Positions 1 through 8,844 of a stretch of DNA of 64,000 nucleotides are shown here, piece by piece (within the stretch, counting starts at the first letter, position 1; every line of letters starts with the position of its first letter). Source of the stretch: Halarchaeum nitratireducens (GTDB taxonomy: Archaea; Halobacteriota; Halobacteria; Halobacteriales; Halobacteriaceae); the NCBI RefSeq assembly GCF_014647155.1, contig NZ_BMOQ01000006.1, positions 264,301 to 328,300 of the forward strand, read 5' to 3'. The notes under the pieces were generated by a model. That model was not told the origin of the DNA. It was given only the letters and a program-made list of their open reading frames with translations, and did not search any database. The position numbers were made by a program, and so were the translations under genes.

Positions 1-1392
1 TGGCTCGGCCTCATGACGCTCGGCACCGTGCTGGCGTTCGTCTCGGTCCTCGGCGGGATCGTCGGCTGGATCCCGACGCACGCCGCCGTCCTCTACACGT
101 TCTACGCGCCCCTGGAGGCGAGCCCGACGTTCTACCTCGGCCTCGCGCTCCTCATCGTCGGCTCGTGGGGCGCGGGCGTCGACTACGTCCTCGCACTCCG
201 CGAGTGGCGCGCGGACAACCCCGACGAGCGCATCCCCTTACAGACGTTCATGGCTGTGGCGACGATGCTGCTCTGGTTCGTCTGCACGCTCGGCGTCGCC
301 GTCGAGGTCGTCGTCTTCCTCCTGCCGTGGTCGCTCGGGCTCATCCCCCGCGTCGACCCGCTCCTGACGCGGACGCTCTTCTGGTACTTCGGGCACGCCG
401 TCGTCTACTTCTGGCTGCTGCCCGCGTACTTCGTCTGGTACACCATCTTCCCGAAGCTCTCGGGCGGCCGGCTCTTCAGTGACCCGCTCGCGCGCGTCGT
501 CTTCGTGCTCTTCCTCGTGTTGAGCACGCCGGTCGGCGTCCACCACCAGTACGGTGACCCCGGCCTCTCGCAGGGCCTGAAGTTCGTGCAGATGACGAGC
601 ACGTACTTCATCCTCCTGCCGAGCCTCCTCACCGCGTTCACGGTCGTCGCGAGCATGGAGCACGGCGCCCGCCAGCGCGGCGGCAAAGGCCTCGTCAAGT
701 GGCTGCGCGCGCTCCCGTGGGAGAAGCCGTCCTTCTCGGGCATCGCGCTCGCCGGCCTCGCGTTCGCCGCGAGCGGGTTCGGGGGGATGGTGAACGCCGG
801 GCTGAACGTGAACGCCCTCGTCCACAACACGATGTGGGTGCCCGGCCACTTCCACCTCACCGTCGGGACCGCCGTCGCGCTGACGTTCATGGCGATCACC
901 TACTGGCTGCTCCCGCAGCTCAGCGGCAAGCGTCTGCGGCTGCGGACGCTCGCCGCCGTCCAGCCCTACCTCTGGTTCGTCGGCATGGTGTTCATGTCGA
1001 ACGCGATGCACCGCGTCGGCCTCGCGGGCGTCCCGCGGCGCACCTCCGAACCACAGTACGAGCAGGTGATCTTCAACACGCCGATCGCGACCATCGGCGA
1101 GCTCCACTTGCAGACCGTCGGCGGGGCCTTCCTCCTGTTCGCCTCGCTGCTGTGTTTCCTCGCGGTCGTCGTCTCGACGTGGCTCGGCGACCGCGGCGCC
1201 GAACCCCTCGCCGTCAACGGGCACATTCCCGAGGCCCTCTCCGGCCCGGAGCACGGCCCGAGCATCCTCGATAACTTCCGCGTCTGGGTCGTCCTCACGT
1301 TCCTGCTGTTGCTCATCGCGTACGGCCCGCCGCTCGCGGCGATGGTACAGAACGGCCTGTTCGCACCCGGAAGCGCCCCCATCCCAGCCTAA
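1..1392 (+). CDS. cbaA: ba3-type heme-copper oxidase subunit I, 5' partial
   Basis: Catalytic subunit of a terminal oxidase in the cytoplasmic membrane; it reduces O2 at the heme a3/CuB centre and pumps protons. The frame is open from base 1, so the N-terminus (about 100 residues, judging from the family) lies outside the window. Visible hallmarks are the GHAVVYFWLLPAY segment with a CuB histidine and tyrosine, the VHHQYGDPG pair of CuB histidines, and HNTMWVPGHFHLTVG with the heme-ligand histidines. About ten membrane segments remain. The motif set fits ba3/cbb3-like rather than aa3 oxidases. It is followed after 3 nt by a small membrane-anchored gene and then a copper ATPase, as expected for an oxidase assembly locus. 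Family assignment is firm; the exact subtype is inferred. Confidence 0.9.
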   Translation, partial: WLGLMTLGTVLAFVSVLGGIVGWIPTHAAVLYTFYAPLEASPTFYLGLALLIVGSWGAGVDYVLALREWRADNPDERIPLQTFMAVATMLLWFVCTLGVAVEVVVFLLPWSLGLIPRVDPLLTRTLFWYFGHAVVYFWLLPAYFVWYTIFPKLSGGRLFSDPLARVVFVLFLVLSTPVGVHHQYGDPGLSQGLKFVQMTSTYFILLPSLLTAFTVVASMEHGARQRGGKGLVKWLRALPWEKPSFSGIALAGLAFAASGFGGMVNAGLNVNALVHNTMWVPGHFHLTVGTAVALTFMAITYWLLPQLSGKRLRLRTLAAVQPYLWFVGMVFMSNAMHRVGLAGVPRRTSEPQYEQVIFNTPIATIGELHLQTVGGAFLLFASLLCFLAVVVSTWLGDRGAEPLAVNGHIPEALSGPEHGPSILDNFRVWVVLTFLLLLIAYGPPLAAMVQNGLFAPGSAPIPA

Positions 1393-1395
1393 CCC

Positions 1396-1947
1396 ATGAC
1401 GGAACACGCATCCACCCCGAGCGACGACGCGGACGACGCCGAGACGGAGAGCGACGTCTGGAGTCGCCGCTCGTTCGTCCGCTACTTCGCACCGATCAGC
1501 ATCGCCATCCCGATCGTCGTCGAGACGGAGACCCTCGTCGGTCTCCTGCAGAACGACTTCGGCGAGGACAGCTCGTGGACGCAACCGACCGGCGTCTCGG
1601 TGGGTATCGGCGGCGACCTCCGCCCCGACCTCGACACGCGGCAGAAGCTGCAGAACGCGGTGCTCGAATCGGTCGAAGACGGCCGCCGCCTCCGGCTCGT
1701 GGTCGCCGTCCGCAACACCGCCGACGCGCCCTACCGCCTCGAACTCGGCGCCGTCACCACCGAGGGCGGCGACACCGTCGAGGGCGGCTACACCACCGAC
1801 CCCGTCGCACCGGACGAGACGGCGACCTTCACCGCAGAGTACGCCCTCCCGGCGGACGCGTCGCCCGCGAGCGTCGAGACCACCGTCACGATCGGCAACC
1901 AGCCCTCGCGGAAGACCGTCCAGCTCGCGCCCGTCCCGACCCAGTAA
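1396..1947 (+). CDS. Hypothetical membrane-anchored protein of the oxidase locus
   Basis: A 183-residue protein starting 3 nt after the oxidase stop, so probably co-transcribed and translationally coupled. It has an acidic N-terminus, a WSRRSFVRYFAP stretch resembling a Tat or anchor signal, then a short hydrophobic segment (about residues 30-48). The rest is an extracytoplasmic domain rich in beta-strand-like Val/Thr patterns, suggesting an Ig-like or cupredoxin-like sandwich, but no Cys-His copper site is visible. I do not recognise the family. Its place between oxidase and copper ATPase suggests an accessory role in oxidase assembly, which is inference only. Confidence 0.7.
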   Translation: MTEHASTPSDDADDAETESDVWSRRSFVRYFAPISIAIPIVVETETLVGLLQNDFGEDSSWTQPTGVSVGIGGDLRPDLDTRQKLQNAVLESVEDGRRLRLVVAVRNTADAPYRLELGAVTTEGGDTVEGGYTTDPVAPDETATFTAEYALPADASPASVETTVTIGNQPSRKTVQLAPVPTQ

Positions 1948-1953
1948 TCCCCG

Positions 1954-4407
1954 ATGTCCGACCAGACGCACTGCACGCTCTGCGACCTCCCGACGCCCGA
2001 CCCCCCCGTCACCGCCGACGGCGTCGAGGGTGCGTTCTGTTGTCGGGGCTGCCTCGAAGTCGCGCGCACTCTCGACGACGCGGCCGTCGCGGACGCGGAT
2101 CCCGAGGACGTCCGCGCGGCGGTCCGCGAGAGCGCGAACGACGACGACGCGGCGAGCGAGGTCCCCGACGGCGCCGAGACGGCCTATTTCTCGGTTGAGG
2201 GCATGCACTGCGCGACGTGCGAGGCGTTCCTCGAAAGCCGCGCGGCCGACGCCGACGGCGTCCACGAGGCCGCCGCGAGCTACGCGAACGACGCGCTGAA
2301 GGTCGTCTACGACCCCGAGGCGAGCGAGCGCGAGGAGATCGCGGACGCGTTCTCGGGTTACGGGTACCGGGTCGCCGATCCCGACGCCGACGCCGAGCGG
2401 ACGGAGACGCTCACCACGGGCGTGCGCCTGCTCGCCGGCGGCTTCTTCGGCATGATGGTGATGCTCTGGTACGTCGTCTTCCTCTACCCGCTCTACCTCG
2501 GCGGCGACCCGCTCGTTCCATTCTTCGACCCGCGCGGCGTCGGCGGCCAGTACCTCTTCTGGAACGTCGCCGTCCTCTCGGGTGCCGCGACGGCGTTCGC
2601 GGGCTATCCCATCTTCCGCGGGGCGCTCGTCAGCCTGCGCGCACGCCGTCCGAACATGGACCTCCTCGTCGCCCTCGCCGCGGGCGCCGCCTTCGTCTAC
2701 AGCCTCGCGGTGCTCGTCCTCGGCGGCGTCGAGGTGTACTTCGACATCCCGGTGGTCATCACCCTCGCCGTCACCGCGGGCGAACACTGGGAGACGAAGG
2801 TGAAATCGCGGGCGAGCGCGGGCCTCGCCGAGCTGACGGCCGACAGCGTCGACACCGCCACGGTCGTCACCGCGGACGGGACCGAGGAGCGCGCGCTCGA
2901 CGACGTCGAAGTCGGCGACCGCGTCGTCGTGTCGACGGGCGAGCGAGTGCCGCTCGACGGGACGATCGCGGACGGCGACGGCGCGGTCGACGAGTCGCTC
3001 CTCACCGGGGAGTCGAACCCCCGCGAGGTCGACCCCGGTGACGACGTCGTCGGCGGGAGCGTCCTCGTCGCCGGTGGGGTGACCGTCGCGGTCACGGAGA
3101 CGGAGAGCACGATGGACCGCATCGTCGCGACCCTCTGGGAGGCACAGAGCACGCACGGCGGCGTTCAACACCTCGCCGACCGAATCGCGGGCGTCTTCGT
3201 GCCCGCGGTCCTCGCGCTCGCCGGCCTCGCGTTCGTCGCGTACCTCGTCCTCGGCTCCGCCGTCGACACCGCCGTCCTCACCGCGCTCACCGTCCTCGTC
3301 GTCTCCTGTCCGTGCGCGCTCGGGCTCGCGACGCCGCTCGCCGTCTCCAACGGGATCCGAAGCGCCCTCGCGCGCGGCGTGGTCGTCACGGGCCCCACGG
3401 TGTTCGAGCGGGGCGGCGACGTCGACGTCGTCGCCTTCGACAAGACGGGGACGCTCACTACCGGGGACATGCGCGTTCGCGACGTCGTCGGTGACGAGGA
3501 GGCCCTCGACGCGGCGGCGGCGCTCGAACGGTACGCCGACCACCCGGTCGCCGGCGCCGTCTGCGCGTACGCGGACACGGCGGACGACCACACCGTCGCG
3601 GACGTCGAACGCCACGCAACGGGGGTCAGCGGGACGGTCGACGGCGAGCGCGTCCTCGTCGGCCGACCGGCGCTCTTCGAGTCCGAGGGGTGGACGCTTC
3701 CGAACGCCCTCGCCGCCCGCGCGACCCGCGGTGACGCGAACGGACTCGTGCCGATCGTCGTCGGGACGGGGGGCGTCGCACGCGCCATCGCCGTCGCGGG
3801 CGACGAGCCCCGAACGGAGTGGACGGCGGTCGTCGACGACCTCGCGGCGACGCACCGCGTCATCGTCCTCACGGGCGACGAGAGCGCCGCCGCGGATCGG
3901 TTCCGCGACCATCCGGGAGTCGACGAGGTGTTCGCTGGCGTCCCCCCGGAGGGGAAGACCTCGGTCGTCGATCGCCTGCGAACGGACGGGACGGTGGCGA
4001 TGGTCGGCGACGGGACGAACGACGCGCCCGCGCTCGCCGCCGCCGACCTCGGCGTGGCGATCGGGGACGGCACCGCGATGGCCGTCGACGCCGCGGACGC
4101 CGTCATCACGAGCGACAGCCTCGACGCCCTCCCCGCCCTCTTCGGCGTGGCGCGCGCGACGCGCCGGCGGACCCGCGAAAACCTCGCGTGGGCGTTCTGC
4201 TACAACGCGCTCGCGGTGCCGCTCGCGCTCGTCGGACTGCTCAATCCGCTCGTCGCCGCGGCCGCGATGGGAACGAGCAGCCTCCTCGTCGTCGCAAACA
4301 GCGCGCGCGCCCTCTCCACGGAGTCCAGGAGCGTGGGCGACACGCTGCGCGGCCGCGTGAAGGCGGCACTCGCCCGCGTCGGCGGGGCGACGACGCCCCC
4401 GTCCTGA
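1954..4407 (+). CDS. copA: Copper-translocating P1B-type ATPase with N-terminal cysteine domain
   Basis: An 817-residue heavy-metal ATPase that moves Cu(I) across the membrane using ATP. In order: a small N-terminal cysteine domain (HCTLCD ... CCRGCLE, residues 6-33), an HMA domain with GMHCATCE near residue 85, transmembrane helices, the LLTGES actuator motif, the SCPCALGLATP metal path, the DKTGTLTTG phosphorylation site, the DHPVAGAV motif and GDGTNDAPAL. The N-terminal cysteine module plus HMA is the layout of CcoI/CtpA-type pumps that feed copper to oxidases, and the gene sits 6 nt after the oxidase-locus genes. Function as an oxidase copper supplier is inferred from architecture and context. 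A 40-residue free-standing copy of the N-terminal module occurs near 19.5 kb. Confidence 0.93.
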   Translation: MSDQTHCTLCDLPTPDPPVTADGVEGAFCCRGCLEVARTLDDAAVADADPEDVRAAVRESANDDDAASEVPDGAETAYFSVEGMHCATCEAFLESRAADADGVHEAAASYANDALKVVYDPEASEREEIADAFSGYGYRVADPDADAERTETLTTGVRLLAGGFFGMMVMLWYVVFLYPLYLGGDPLVPFFDPRGVGGQYLFWNVAVLSGAATAFAGYPIFRGALVSLRARRPNMDLLVALAAGAAFVYSLAVLVLGGVEVYFDIPVVITLAVTAGEHWETKVKSRASAGLAELTADSVDTATVVTADGTEERALDDVEVGDRVVVSTGERVPLDGTIADGDGAVDESLLTGESNPREVDPGDDVVGGSVLVAGGVTVAVTETESTMDRIVATLWEAQSTHGGVQHLADRIAGVFVPAVLALAGLAFVAYLVLGSAVDTAVLTALTVLVVSCPCALGLATPLAVSNGIRSALARGVVVTGPTVFERGGDVDVVAFDKTGTLTTGDMRVRDVVGDEEALDAAAALERYADHPVAGAVCAYADTADDHTVADVERHATGVSGTVDGERVLVGRPALFESEGWTLPNALAARATRGDANGLVPIVVGTGGVARAIAVAGDEPRTEWTAVVDDLAATHRVIVLTGDESAAADRFRDHPGVDEVFAGVPPEGKTSVVDRLRTDGTVAMVGDGTNDAPALAAADLGVAIGDGTAMAVDAADAVITSDSLDALPALFGVARATRRRTRENLAWAFCYNALAVPLALVGLLNPLVAAAAMGTSSLLVVANSARALSTESRSVGDTLRGRVKAALARVGGATTPPS

Positions 4408-4534
4408 CGCTTCGTCTCGCTCGCGGCTACGGACGGTACACTCGCCTCGCCCGCTGCTCCCGTCACCCGCATCGTGGCGAATCGAACTGTGCCGTCTGGA
4501 GCGTCGGAAACACGCCCGAGTCATCCTGAGAAGG

Positions 4535-4540
4535 TTTATA
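4535..4540 (+). promoter_or_regulatory. TATA box for aroD (leaderless)
   Basis: TTTATA lies 25-30 nt upstream of the ATG at 4565, the spacing of haloarchaeal leaderless promoters. It favours the start at 4565 over an in-frame ATG at 4550, which would lie too close to the box. Confidence 0.6.
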
Positions 4541-4564
4541 CGGCAGGGAGTGGTACAGTGTGTC

Positions 4565-5299
4565 ATGAATCTGGATGGGTTCGCTCTCGCTGCAACAACG
4601 AACGACCTCAGTCGGGAGGCCGACGCGCGGGCGGTAGCGGACGTACTCGAGTTCCGAATGGACAGCGCCGAGGACCCGATCGGCCAACTGTCCGATTACG
4701 ACGGCGACCTCCCGATCCTCGCGACGAACCGGGCGAAGTGGTTCGGCGGCGAAGCGACCGACACGGGCCGACTCGATCGGCTGTCGGCGGCGTCCCGATT
4801 CGAGTCCGTCGAGCTCGTCGACATCGAGTTGGAGACCGCGCGCGGAACGGGCTGGGTCCTCGACGAGTTCAGGGAGAACGACGTCGACCTCGTCGTCTCA
4901 CACCACGACTTCGATGCGACGCCGGAGCAGGACGTCCTCGACGCGATCATCGAACAGTGCGCGCAGTACGGGGACATCGCCAAGGTCGCGACGTACCCGC
5001 AGCGTAACGACGACGTCCTGCGTCTCCTGAAGGCGATCAACGACGCGTCGAACGACGGGCGAGACGTCGCTGGCATCTCGATGGGCGGACTGGGCAGTCA
5101 CAGTCGCGTCGTCGCCCCGCTCTACGGCTCGAAACTCGGCTACGCGCCGCTCGCGGAGGACACGAGCGAGTACGCACCGGGACAGATCCCCGTTCGGAAA
5201 CTCGCGGCCCTCATCGAGGCGCTCCAGATCGCACGCGAGGACGTCACGGAACTGGACTCGCTCACCGAGAAGCTCGCCGAACGGGAGACGCCCGCGTGA
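4565..5299 (+). CDS. aroD: 3-dehydroquinate dehydratase, type I
   Basis: Class I dehydroquinase of the shikimate pathway, converting 3-dehydroquinate to 3-dehydroshikimate through a Schiff base. The 244-residue protein shows the substrate-binding VLEFRMD segment, the SHHDFD motif with the catalytic histidine, and GDIAKVATYP with the Schiff-base lysine. The SMGGLGSHSRV stretch near the C-terminus is also typical. Length fits the family. It appears monocistronic, between the copper ATPase and the ACT/homoserine dehydrogenase pair, with its own TATA box. Confidence 0.95.
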   Translation: MNLDGFALAATTNDLSREADARAVADVLEFRMDSAEDPIGQLSDYDGDLPILATNRAKWFGGEATDTGRLDRLSAASRFESVELVDIELETARGTGWVLDEFRENDVDLVVSHHDFDATPEQDVLDAIIEQCAQYGDIAKVATYPQRNDDVLRLLKAINDASNDGRDVAGISMGGLGSHSRVVAPLYGSKLGYAPLAEDTSEYAPGQIPVRKLAALIEALQIAREDVTELDSLTEKLAERETPA

Positions 5300-5419
5300 C
5301 CGCTCTCCCGAAGCGGTAACCGCTCGGCGTCAGGAAACGCCGCGAGCCGGCCTGTCGACGCCGATAGATCCGCATCGGACACCGGGGCGCTTAAGCCAGT
5401 CCCTCCGTATCAGCCCACA

Positions 5420-5461
5420 ATGCCTGATCGCCTCTGCCAGACGGTGAGCGCCGATGAGTGA
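5420..5461 (+). CDS. Possible 13-residue leader peptide ahead of the ACT-domain gene
   Basis: A short reading frame MPDRLCQTVSADE begins 25-29 nt downstream of a TTAAG TATA-like element (5391-5395), exactly where a leaderless transcript would start. It ends with TGA at 5459-5461, overlapping the first codons of the ACT-domain gene by 8 nt. That arrangement could couple translation of the downstream gene or act as a leader. The peptide has no run of Thr, Ile or Met codons as in classical attenuators, so any regulatory role is speculative. Confidence 0.3.
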   Translation: MPDRLCQTVSADE

Positions 5462-5981
5462 GACCCGCGAGCCGACCACGTACACGATCCGGCTCGAACT
5501 GGTCGACGAACCCGGCGAGCTCCTCCGGGCGCTCCGGCCCATCGGCGAGAAGGGTGGGAACCTCCTCTCGATCTTCCACGAGCGCGGCGACAAGACCCCG
5601 CGCGGGCACATCCCCGTCGAGGTCGACCTCGAAGCCACGCCCGAGCGCTACGAGGCGATCGTCGACGAACTCCGAACCGAGGGCATCAACGTCATCCAGG
5701 CCGGGACGGAACGCTACAGCGAGTCCCTCACCGTTCTCCTCTCCGGCGACTTGGTCGACACCGGTCTCTCGGAGACGCTCACGCGGATCCGCGAGAACAC
5801 GAACAGCACCATCTCCGACTTCGAACTCTCCGCCCCGCAGGGATCGAGCGACATCTCCAGCGGCCGCCTCCGCCTCGGGATCGAGGAGGGCGAGACGGGG
5901 CACACGCTCTCGGTGATCCGGGAGATCGCGGACGAGAAGGACCTGCAAGTCGTCGAGCCGCTCTACGAGGGCGGCGTATGA
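5454..5981 (+). CDS. ACT-domain amino-acid-binding protein
   Basis: A 175-residue protein with an N-terminal ACT domain (TIRLELVDEPGELLRALRPI, residues about 9-28, then a glycine-rich turn and beta-alpha-beta pattern) and a second, more degenerate half. ACT domains bind amino acids and control metabolic enzymes. The gene overlaps homoserine dehydrogenase by 4 nt. That enzyme is short and lacks the C-terminal ACT domain found in many bacterial homologues, so the two probably form a split catalytic/regulatory pair sensing threonine or a related amino acid. The ligand is not visible from sequence. Confidence 0.85.
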   Translation: MSETREPTTYTIRLELVDEPGELLRALRPIGEKGGNLLSIFHERGDKTPRGHIPVEVDLEATPERYEAIVDELRTEGINVIQAGTERYSESLTVLLSGDLVDTGLSETLTRIRENTNSTISDFELSAPQGSSDISSGRLRLGIEEGETGHTLSVIREIADEKDLQVVEPLYEGGV

Positions 5982-6940
5982 GGCTCGCGATCGTCGGCAC
6001 CGGCGCGGTCGGTGCGTCGGTCGCGGAGCTGGCCGCCGAGTACGGCCACACCGTCACCGCGCTGGCGGATTCGCGCAGCGCGGTCACGGACGCCGCCGGT
6101 ATCGACGTCGAGTCCGCCCTCGCCCGCAAGCGCGACGAGGGACGCGTCGGGAGCGGCGATCCGGAGGACGCCCTGAACGGAGCGTACGACTGTCTCGTGG
6201 AGGCGACGCCGACGACGCTCGGCGACGCGCGACCCGCGTACGACCACGTTCGCGCCGCCTTCGAGCGCGACCGGGACGTCGTCCTCGCGAACAAGGGACC
6301 GGTCGCGGAACGCTACGCGGACGTCCGGGCGCTGGAGCGCGAGAGCGAGGGGCGCCTCCGCTTCGAGGCCACGGTCGGCGGTGCGATGCCGGTCCTCTCG
6401 ACGATCGAGGACTGCGGCCCGGCGCACGTGACCGGCATCCGGGGCGTGCTGAACGGGACGGCGAACTTCGTGCTCTCGCGGATGGCCGTCGAGGGCCTCG
6501 ACTACGAGCACGTCCTCGCGGAGGCGCAGGACCTCGGCGTCGCGGAGGCAGACCCGTCCTTCGACGTGGAGGGGACCGACGCGGCGCTGAAGTGCGTCAT
6601 CGTCGCGAACGTACTCGCGCGGGGCGAACGCGAGTACACGCTCGCGGACGCGGACGTGGAGGGAATCGTCGACGTATCGAGTAACGCGCTTCGGCTGGCG
6701 AGCGGAGACGGTCGGACGGTGCGCCTCATCGGCGAGGTCGTGGACGGGTCGGTCCGCGTCGCCCCGCGGACCGTCCCGACGAACTCCCCGCTCGCCGTCT
6801 CGGGCACCGAGAACGTCGTCCAGATCGGGACGACGGACGCCGGCCGACTGAACGTCTCGGGTCGCGGCACCGGCGGCCCGGAGACCGCGTCCGCAGTGCT
6901 CGCCGACGTTCGCCGACTCGAGTCGACCGCCCGCGACTGA
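5978..6940 (+). CDS. hom: Homoserine dehydrogenase
   Basis: Reduces aspartate semialdehyde to homoserine for threonine and methionine synthesis. The 320-residue protein has the N-terminal dinucleotide motif GTGAVG, the ANKGPVA loop and the GVLNGTANFVLSRM substrate segment. The family signature EAQDLGVAEADPSFDVEGTD, with catalytic acidic and lysine residues (following AALK), is also present. No C-terminal ACT domain is present; the overlapping upstream gene supplies one separately. Start ATG at 5978 forms an ATGA overlap with the upstream stop. Confidence 0.95.
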   Translation: MRLAIVGTGAVGASVAELAAEYGHTVTALADSRSAVTDAAGIDVESALARKRDEGRVGSGDPEDALNGAYDCLVEATPTTLGDARPAYDHVRAAFERDRDVVLANKGPVAERYADVRALERESEGRLRFEATVGGAMPVLSTIEDCGPAHVTGIRGVLNGTANFVLSRMAVEGLDYEHVLAEAQDLGVAEADPSFDVEGTDAALKCVIVANVLARGEREYTLADADVEGIVDVSSNALRLASGDGRTVRLIGEVVDGSVRVAPRTVPTNSPLAVSGTENVVQIGTTDAGRLNVSGRGTGGPETASAVLADVRRLESTARD

Positions 6941-7105
6941 CGCTCCACGCGAGGGGCGTCGACGCCACGTCGAGCCCGCAGCGGAGGGTTTTCGCTACTC
7001 AGCTGGGAGCCGTGATAGACGTCCGTTGCGGACGGGGCGCCAACCGGCACCATGGACTAGTCATCGAAATAAACACTTTTTACTGATTAATTCACACGTA
7101 GACAC

Positions 7106-7429
7106 ATGGCAGTTCATAACAATCGAGGAAAGAGCGGATGTTCCGCCACGCTTCCCGATGTCGTCCCATTTGAACTGTCTCATCTGACCCGACAGAGTTG
7201 GGAGTTGGGCACGTCCTCCATTCGAGATGAGCAAGCGACGCGTCTCGGCAGATGGCGCTCTCAAGATGAGCAGTGGCGGTTGTCGATCTTCGAGGTTACG
7301 AGCGAGACCTCACTGATCCGCGTCCAGACACCGGTCGGCCGCGAACAATTTTACGGTGCACTTCAGTCGGAGCTCCAATCCGCCGTTCGAACCCTCGATA
7401 CACACCCCTCTTGGGAACGGATTAAGTGA
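7106..7429 (+). CDS. Hypothetical small protein (haloarchaeal type)
   Basis: A 107-residue soluble protein with a basic, cysteine-containing N-terminus and the pattern DEQWRLSIFEVTSETSLIRV followed by a helix ending in TLDTHPSWERIK. A TTTTTACT element at 7077-7084 lies 22-29 nt before the ATG, giving an independent promoter. I do not recognise a catalytic or DNA-binding motif. It stands alone between the homoserine dehydrogenase gene and insertion-sequence debris. Confidence 0.55.
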   Translation: MAVHNNRGKSGCSATLPDVVPFELSHLTRQSWELGTSSIRDEQATRLGRWRSQDEQWRLSIFEVTSETSLIRVQTPVGREQFYGALQSELQSAVRTLDTHPSWERIK

Positions 7430-7464
7430 GCATACATATAGGCATTCGACAGAGCTGCCCTCTA

Positions 7465-7518
7465 CCCGCCATTGATCTTGATAACGGTCTCGTCAACCGC
7501 GATCTTTGACGGCTTCGC
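7465..7518 (-). pseudogene. Remnant of a second IS6-family transposase
   Basis: On the minus strand this stretch reads AKPSKIAVDETVIKINGG, the conserved first catalytic-Asp block of IS6-family transposases. It is bounded by stop codons on both sides (TAG just upstream near 7520 and TAG at 7462-7464). The residues differ from those of the neighbouring intact element (PDHVALDETVIRINGQ), so it comes from a different IS6 member. The rest of 7430-7751 holds no coding signal that I can identify. Confidence 0.6.
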
Positions 7519-7751
7519 CTAGACATCAAAACTAACGACCTGCTCATTTCTCAAATTGGCTTAGCCAGACAGTGCCGTTTGGCGCCGTTGACAGAATCTT
7601 AACAGTGATGAATATTGTGAGAATACAACAATATACTTTGGTGTGTAGCTGAGTCGTATCGGTGTGTTGTCCAGACACGATGGCACCGATCTGACGGCTT
7701 GATTCCGTGAGATACGGCGATAAACGCGATTACGGGGCAACTGGGGGGGCG

Positions 7752-8440
7752 GTGTTTAGTTAAGGCTGAAAAGTGAGGCGTGGTGATTTTGTGCTGGTCT
7801 ATGGCAGAAATCACCCGCCTCAGCGGTCGTAGCGACTGGATCGAGTTGGATTTTGTGGAGCGAGAGCGGACACCGAGTGAGCTGATGGAGCTCAGTATTC
7901 GACTCCATCTGTCGGGACTCTCACTTTCGAATACCGTCTCAGAACTTGAGAAGTTCGGTGTCGAACGGTCACGGAAGGCCGTGCACGACTGGGTGCAGAA
8001 GGCCGATCTACAGCCCGCCAGCGACGCGAGTCCGGATCACGTCGCGCTCGACGAGACGGTGATCCGAATCAACGGCCAGCAGTTCTGGCTGTACGCCGCT
8101 GTCGATCCCGAAACAAACAGATTCCTGCATATACGGCTGTTTACGACGACTACGACGGCATTAACGCAGCAGTTCCTTCGGGAGGTTCGTGAGAAACACG
8201 ACGTCTCCGACACCGTATTTCTCGTCGATCACGCCCAGCATCTAGCGGCTGCACTGCATCGAGCTGAACTCCGATTTCAAACCGTTCGTCATGGAAATCG
8301 GAACGCCATCGAACGTATATTTCGAGAAATAAAACGACGTACTTCATCGTTTAGCAATAGTTTCAGCCACGTCGATCCGGAGACCGCCGAAACGTGGTTG
8401 CAAGCCTTCGCCGTCTGGTGGAATTCGCTTAACTAAACAC
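7752..8440. mobile_element. IS6-family insertion sequence, intact copy
   Basis: A 689-bp element bounded by a perfect 13-bp terminal inverted repeat, GTGTTTAGTTAAG (7752-7764) and CTTAACTAAACAC (8428-8440), around one transposase gene. The 8-nt flanks (GGGGGGCG and GATGCCAA) do not match, so no target duplication is visible, as after rearrangement or cointegrate-type insertion. A diverged copy in the same orientation lies at 26150-26837. Confidence 0.9.
7801..8436 (+). CDS. IS6-family transposase
   Basis: A 211-residue DDE transposase. A helix-turn-helix-like segment (SLSNTVSELEKFGVERSRK) precedes the catalytic core. The first Asp is in HVALDETVIRINGQ, the second in FLVDHAQHL, and the Glu in IFREIKRRTSSF. 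The ATG at 7801 (MAEITRL) matches the start of the second copy at 26198; an upstream in-frame start at 7780 adds seven residues without support. The frame is intact, so this copy is potentially active. Confidence 0.93.
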   Translation: MAEITRLSGRSDWIELDFVERERTPSELMELSIRLHLSGLSLSNTVSELEKFGVERSRKAVHDWVQKADLQPASDASPDHVALDETVIRINGQQFWLYAAVDPETNRFLHIRLFTTTTTALTQQFLREVREKHDVSDTVFLVDHAQHLAAALHRAELRFQTVRHGNRNAIERIFREIKRRTSSFSNSFSHVDPETAETWLQAFAVWWNSLN

Positions 8441-8844
8441 GATGCCAACAATATTGAATAGCTTTAACATTACTATAATAACCGAACATCTGACCAATAG
8501 ATTGATAAAACCACACTCATCAAGGAGACGCTAAACGAGTAGTCCCCGGAATAGCTATGTTCTACGCTCCGAGCATAGCGATGTGTCATGGTGATACGGA
8601 CGATAAGGCGGCTACGCCACGGAAGACAGGGTATCTGCACTGGCGGAACGGCTTTGTAGTATCGCACCAAGATAGAGCACTTAAGCGGTCTATGGTCAGC
8701 CGCCGTCGATAGTTAGGACCAACACTGAGAACTACACTATGTCTGTCTCGAACCCTATATGACTACATAGTACCATAATTCCCCAGAAATATATTAAAGC
8801 TCCCATTTATGACTTTTTCTTGATTTCGTTATTATACCACACTA
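8441..8844. other. AT-rich non-coding stretch between IS element and catabolic genes
   Basis: About 400 nt with lower GC than the surroundings and many short AT runs near 8770-8840. No conserved reading frame, RNA gene or clear promoter is recognisable. It may contain decayed insertion-sequence DNA and the 3' untranslated region of the Rieske gene. Confidence 0.5.

Noticed and set aside
238..4566. Very long minus-strand open frame of about 1440 codons opposite the oxidase and ATPase genes
   Set aside because: Composition is Arg/Asp/Glu repeats without domains; it is the antisense of GC-rich plus-strand genes with clear families.
6960..7053. Possible tRNA ending in CACCA after the homoserine dehydrogenase gene
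   Set aside because: No T-loop GTTCRA sequence and no cloverleaf pairing could be drawn.
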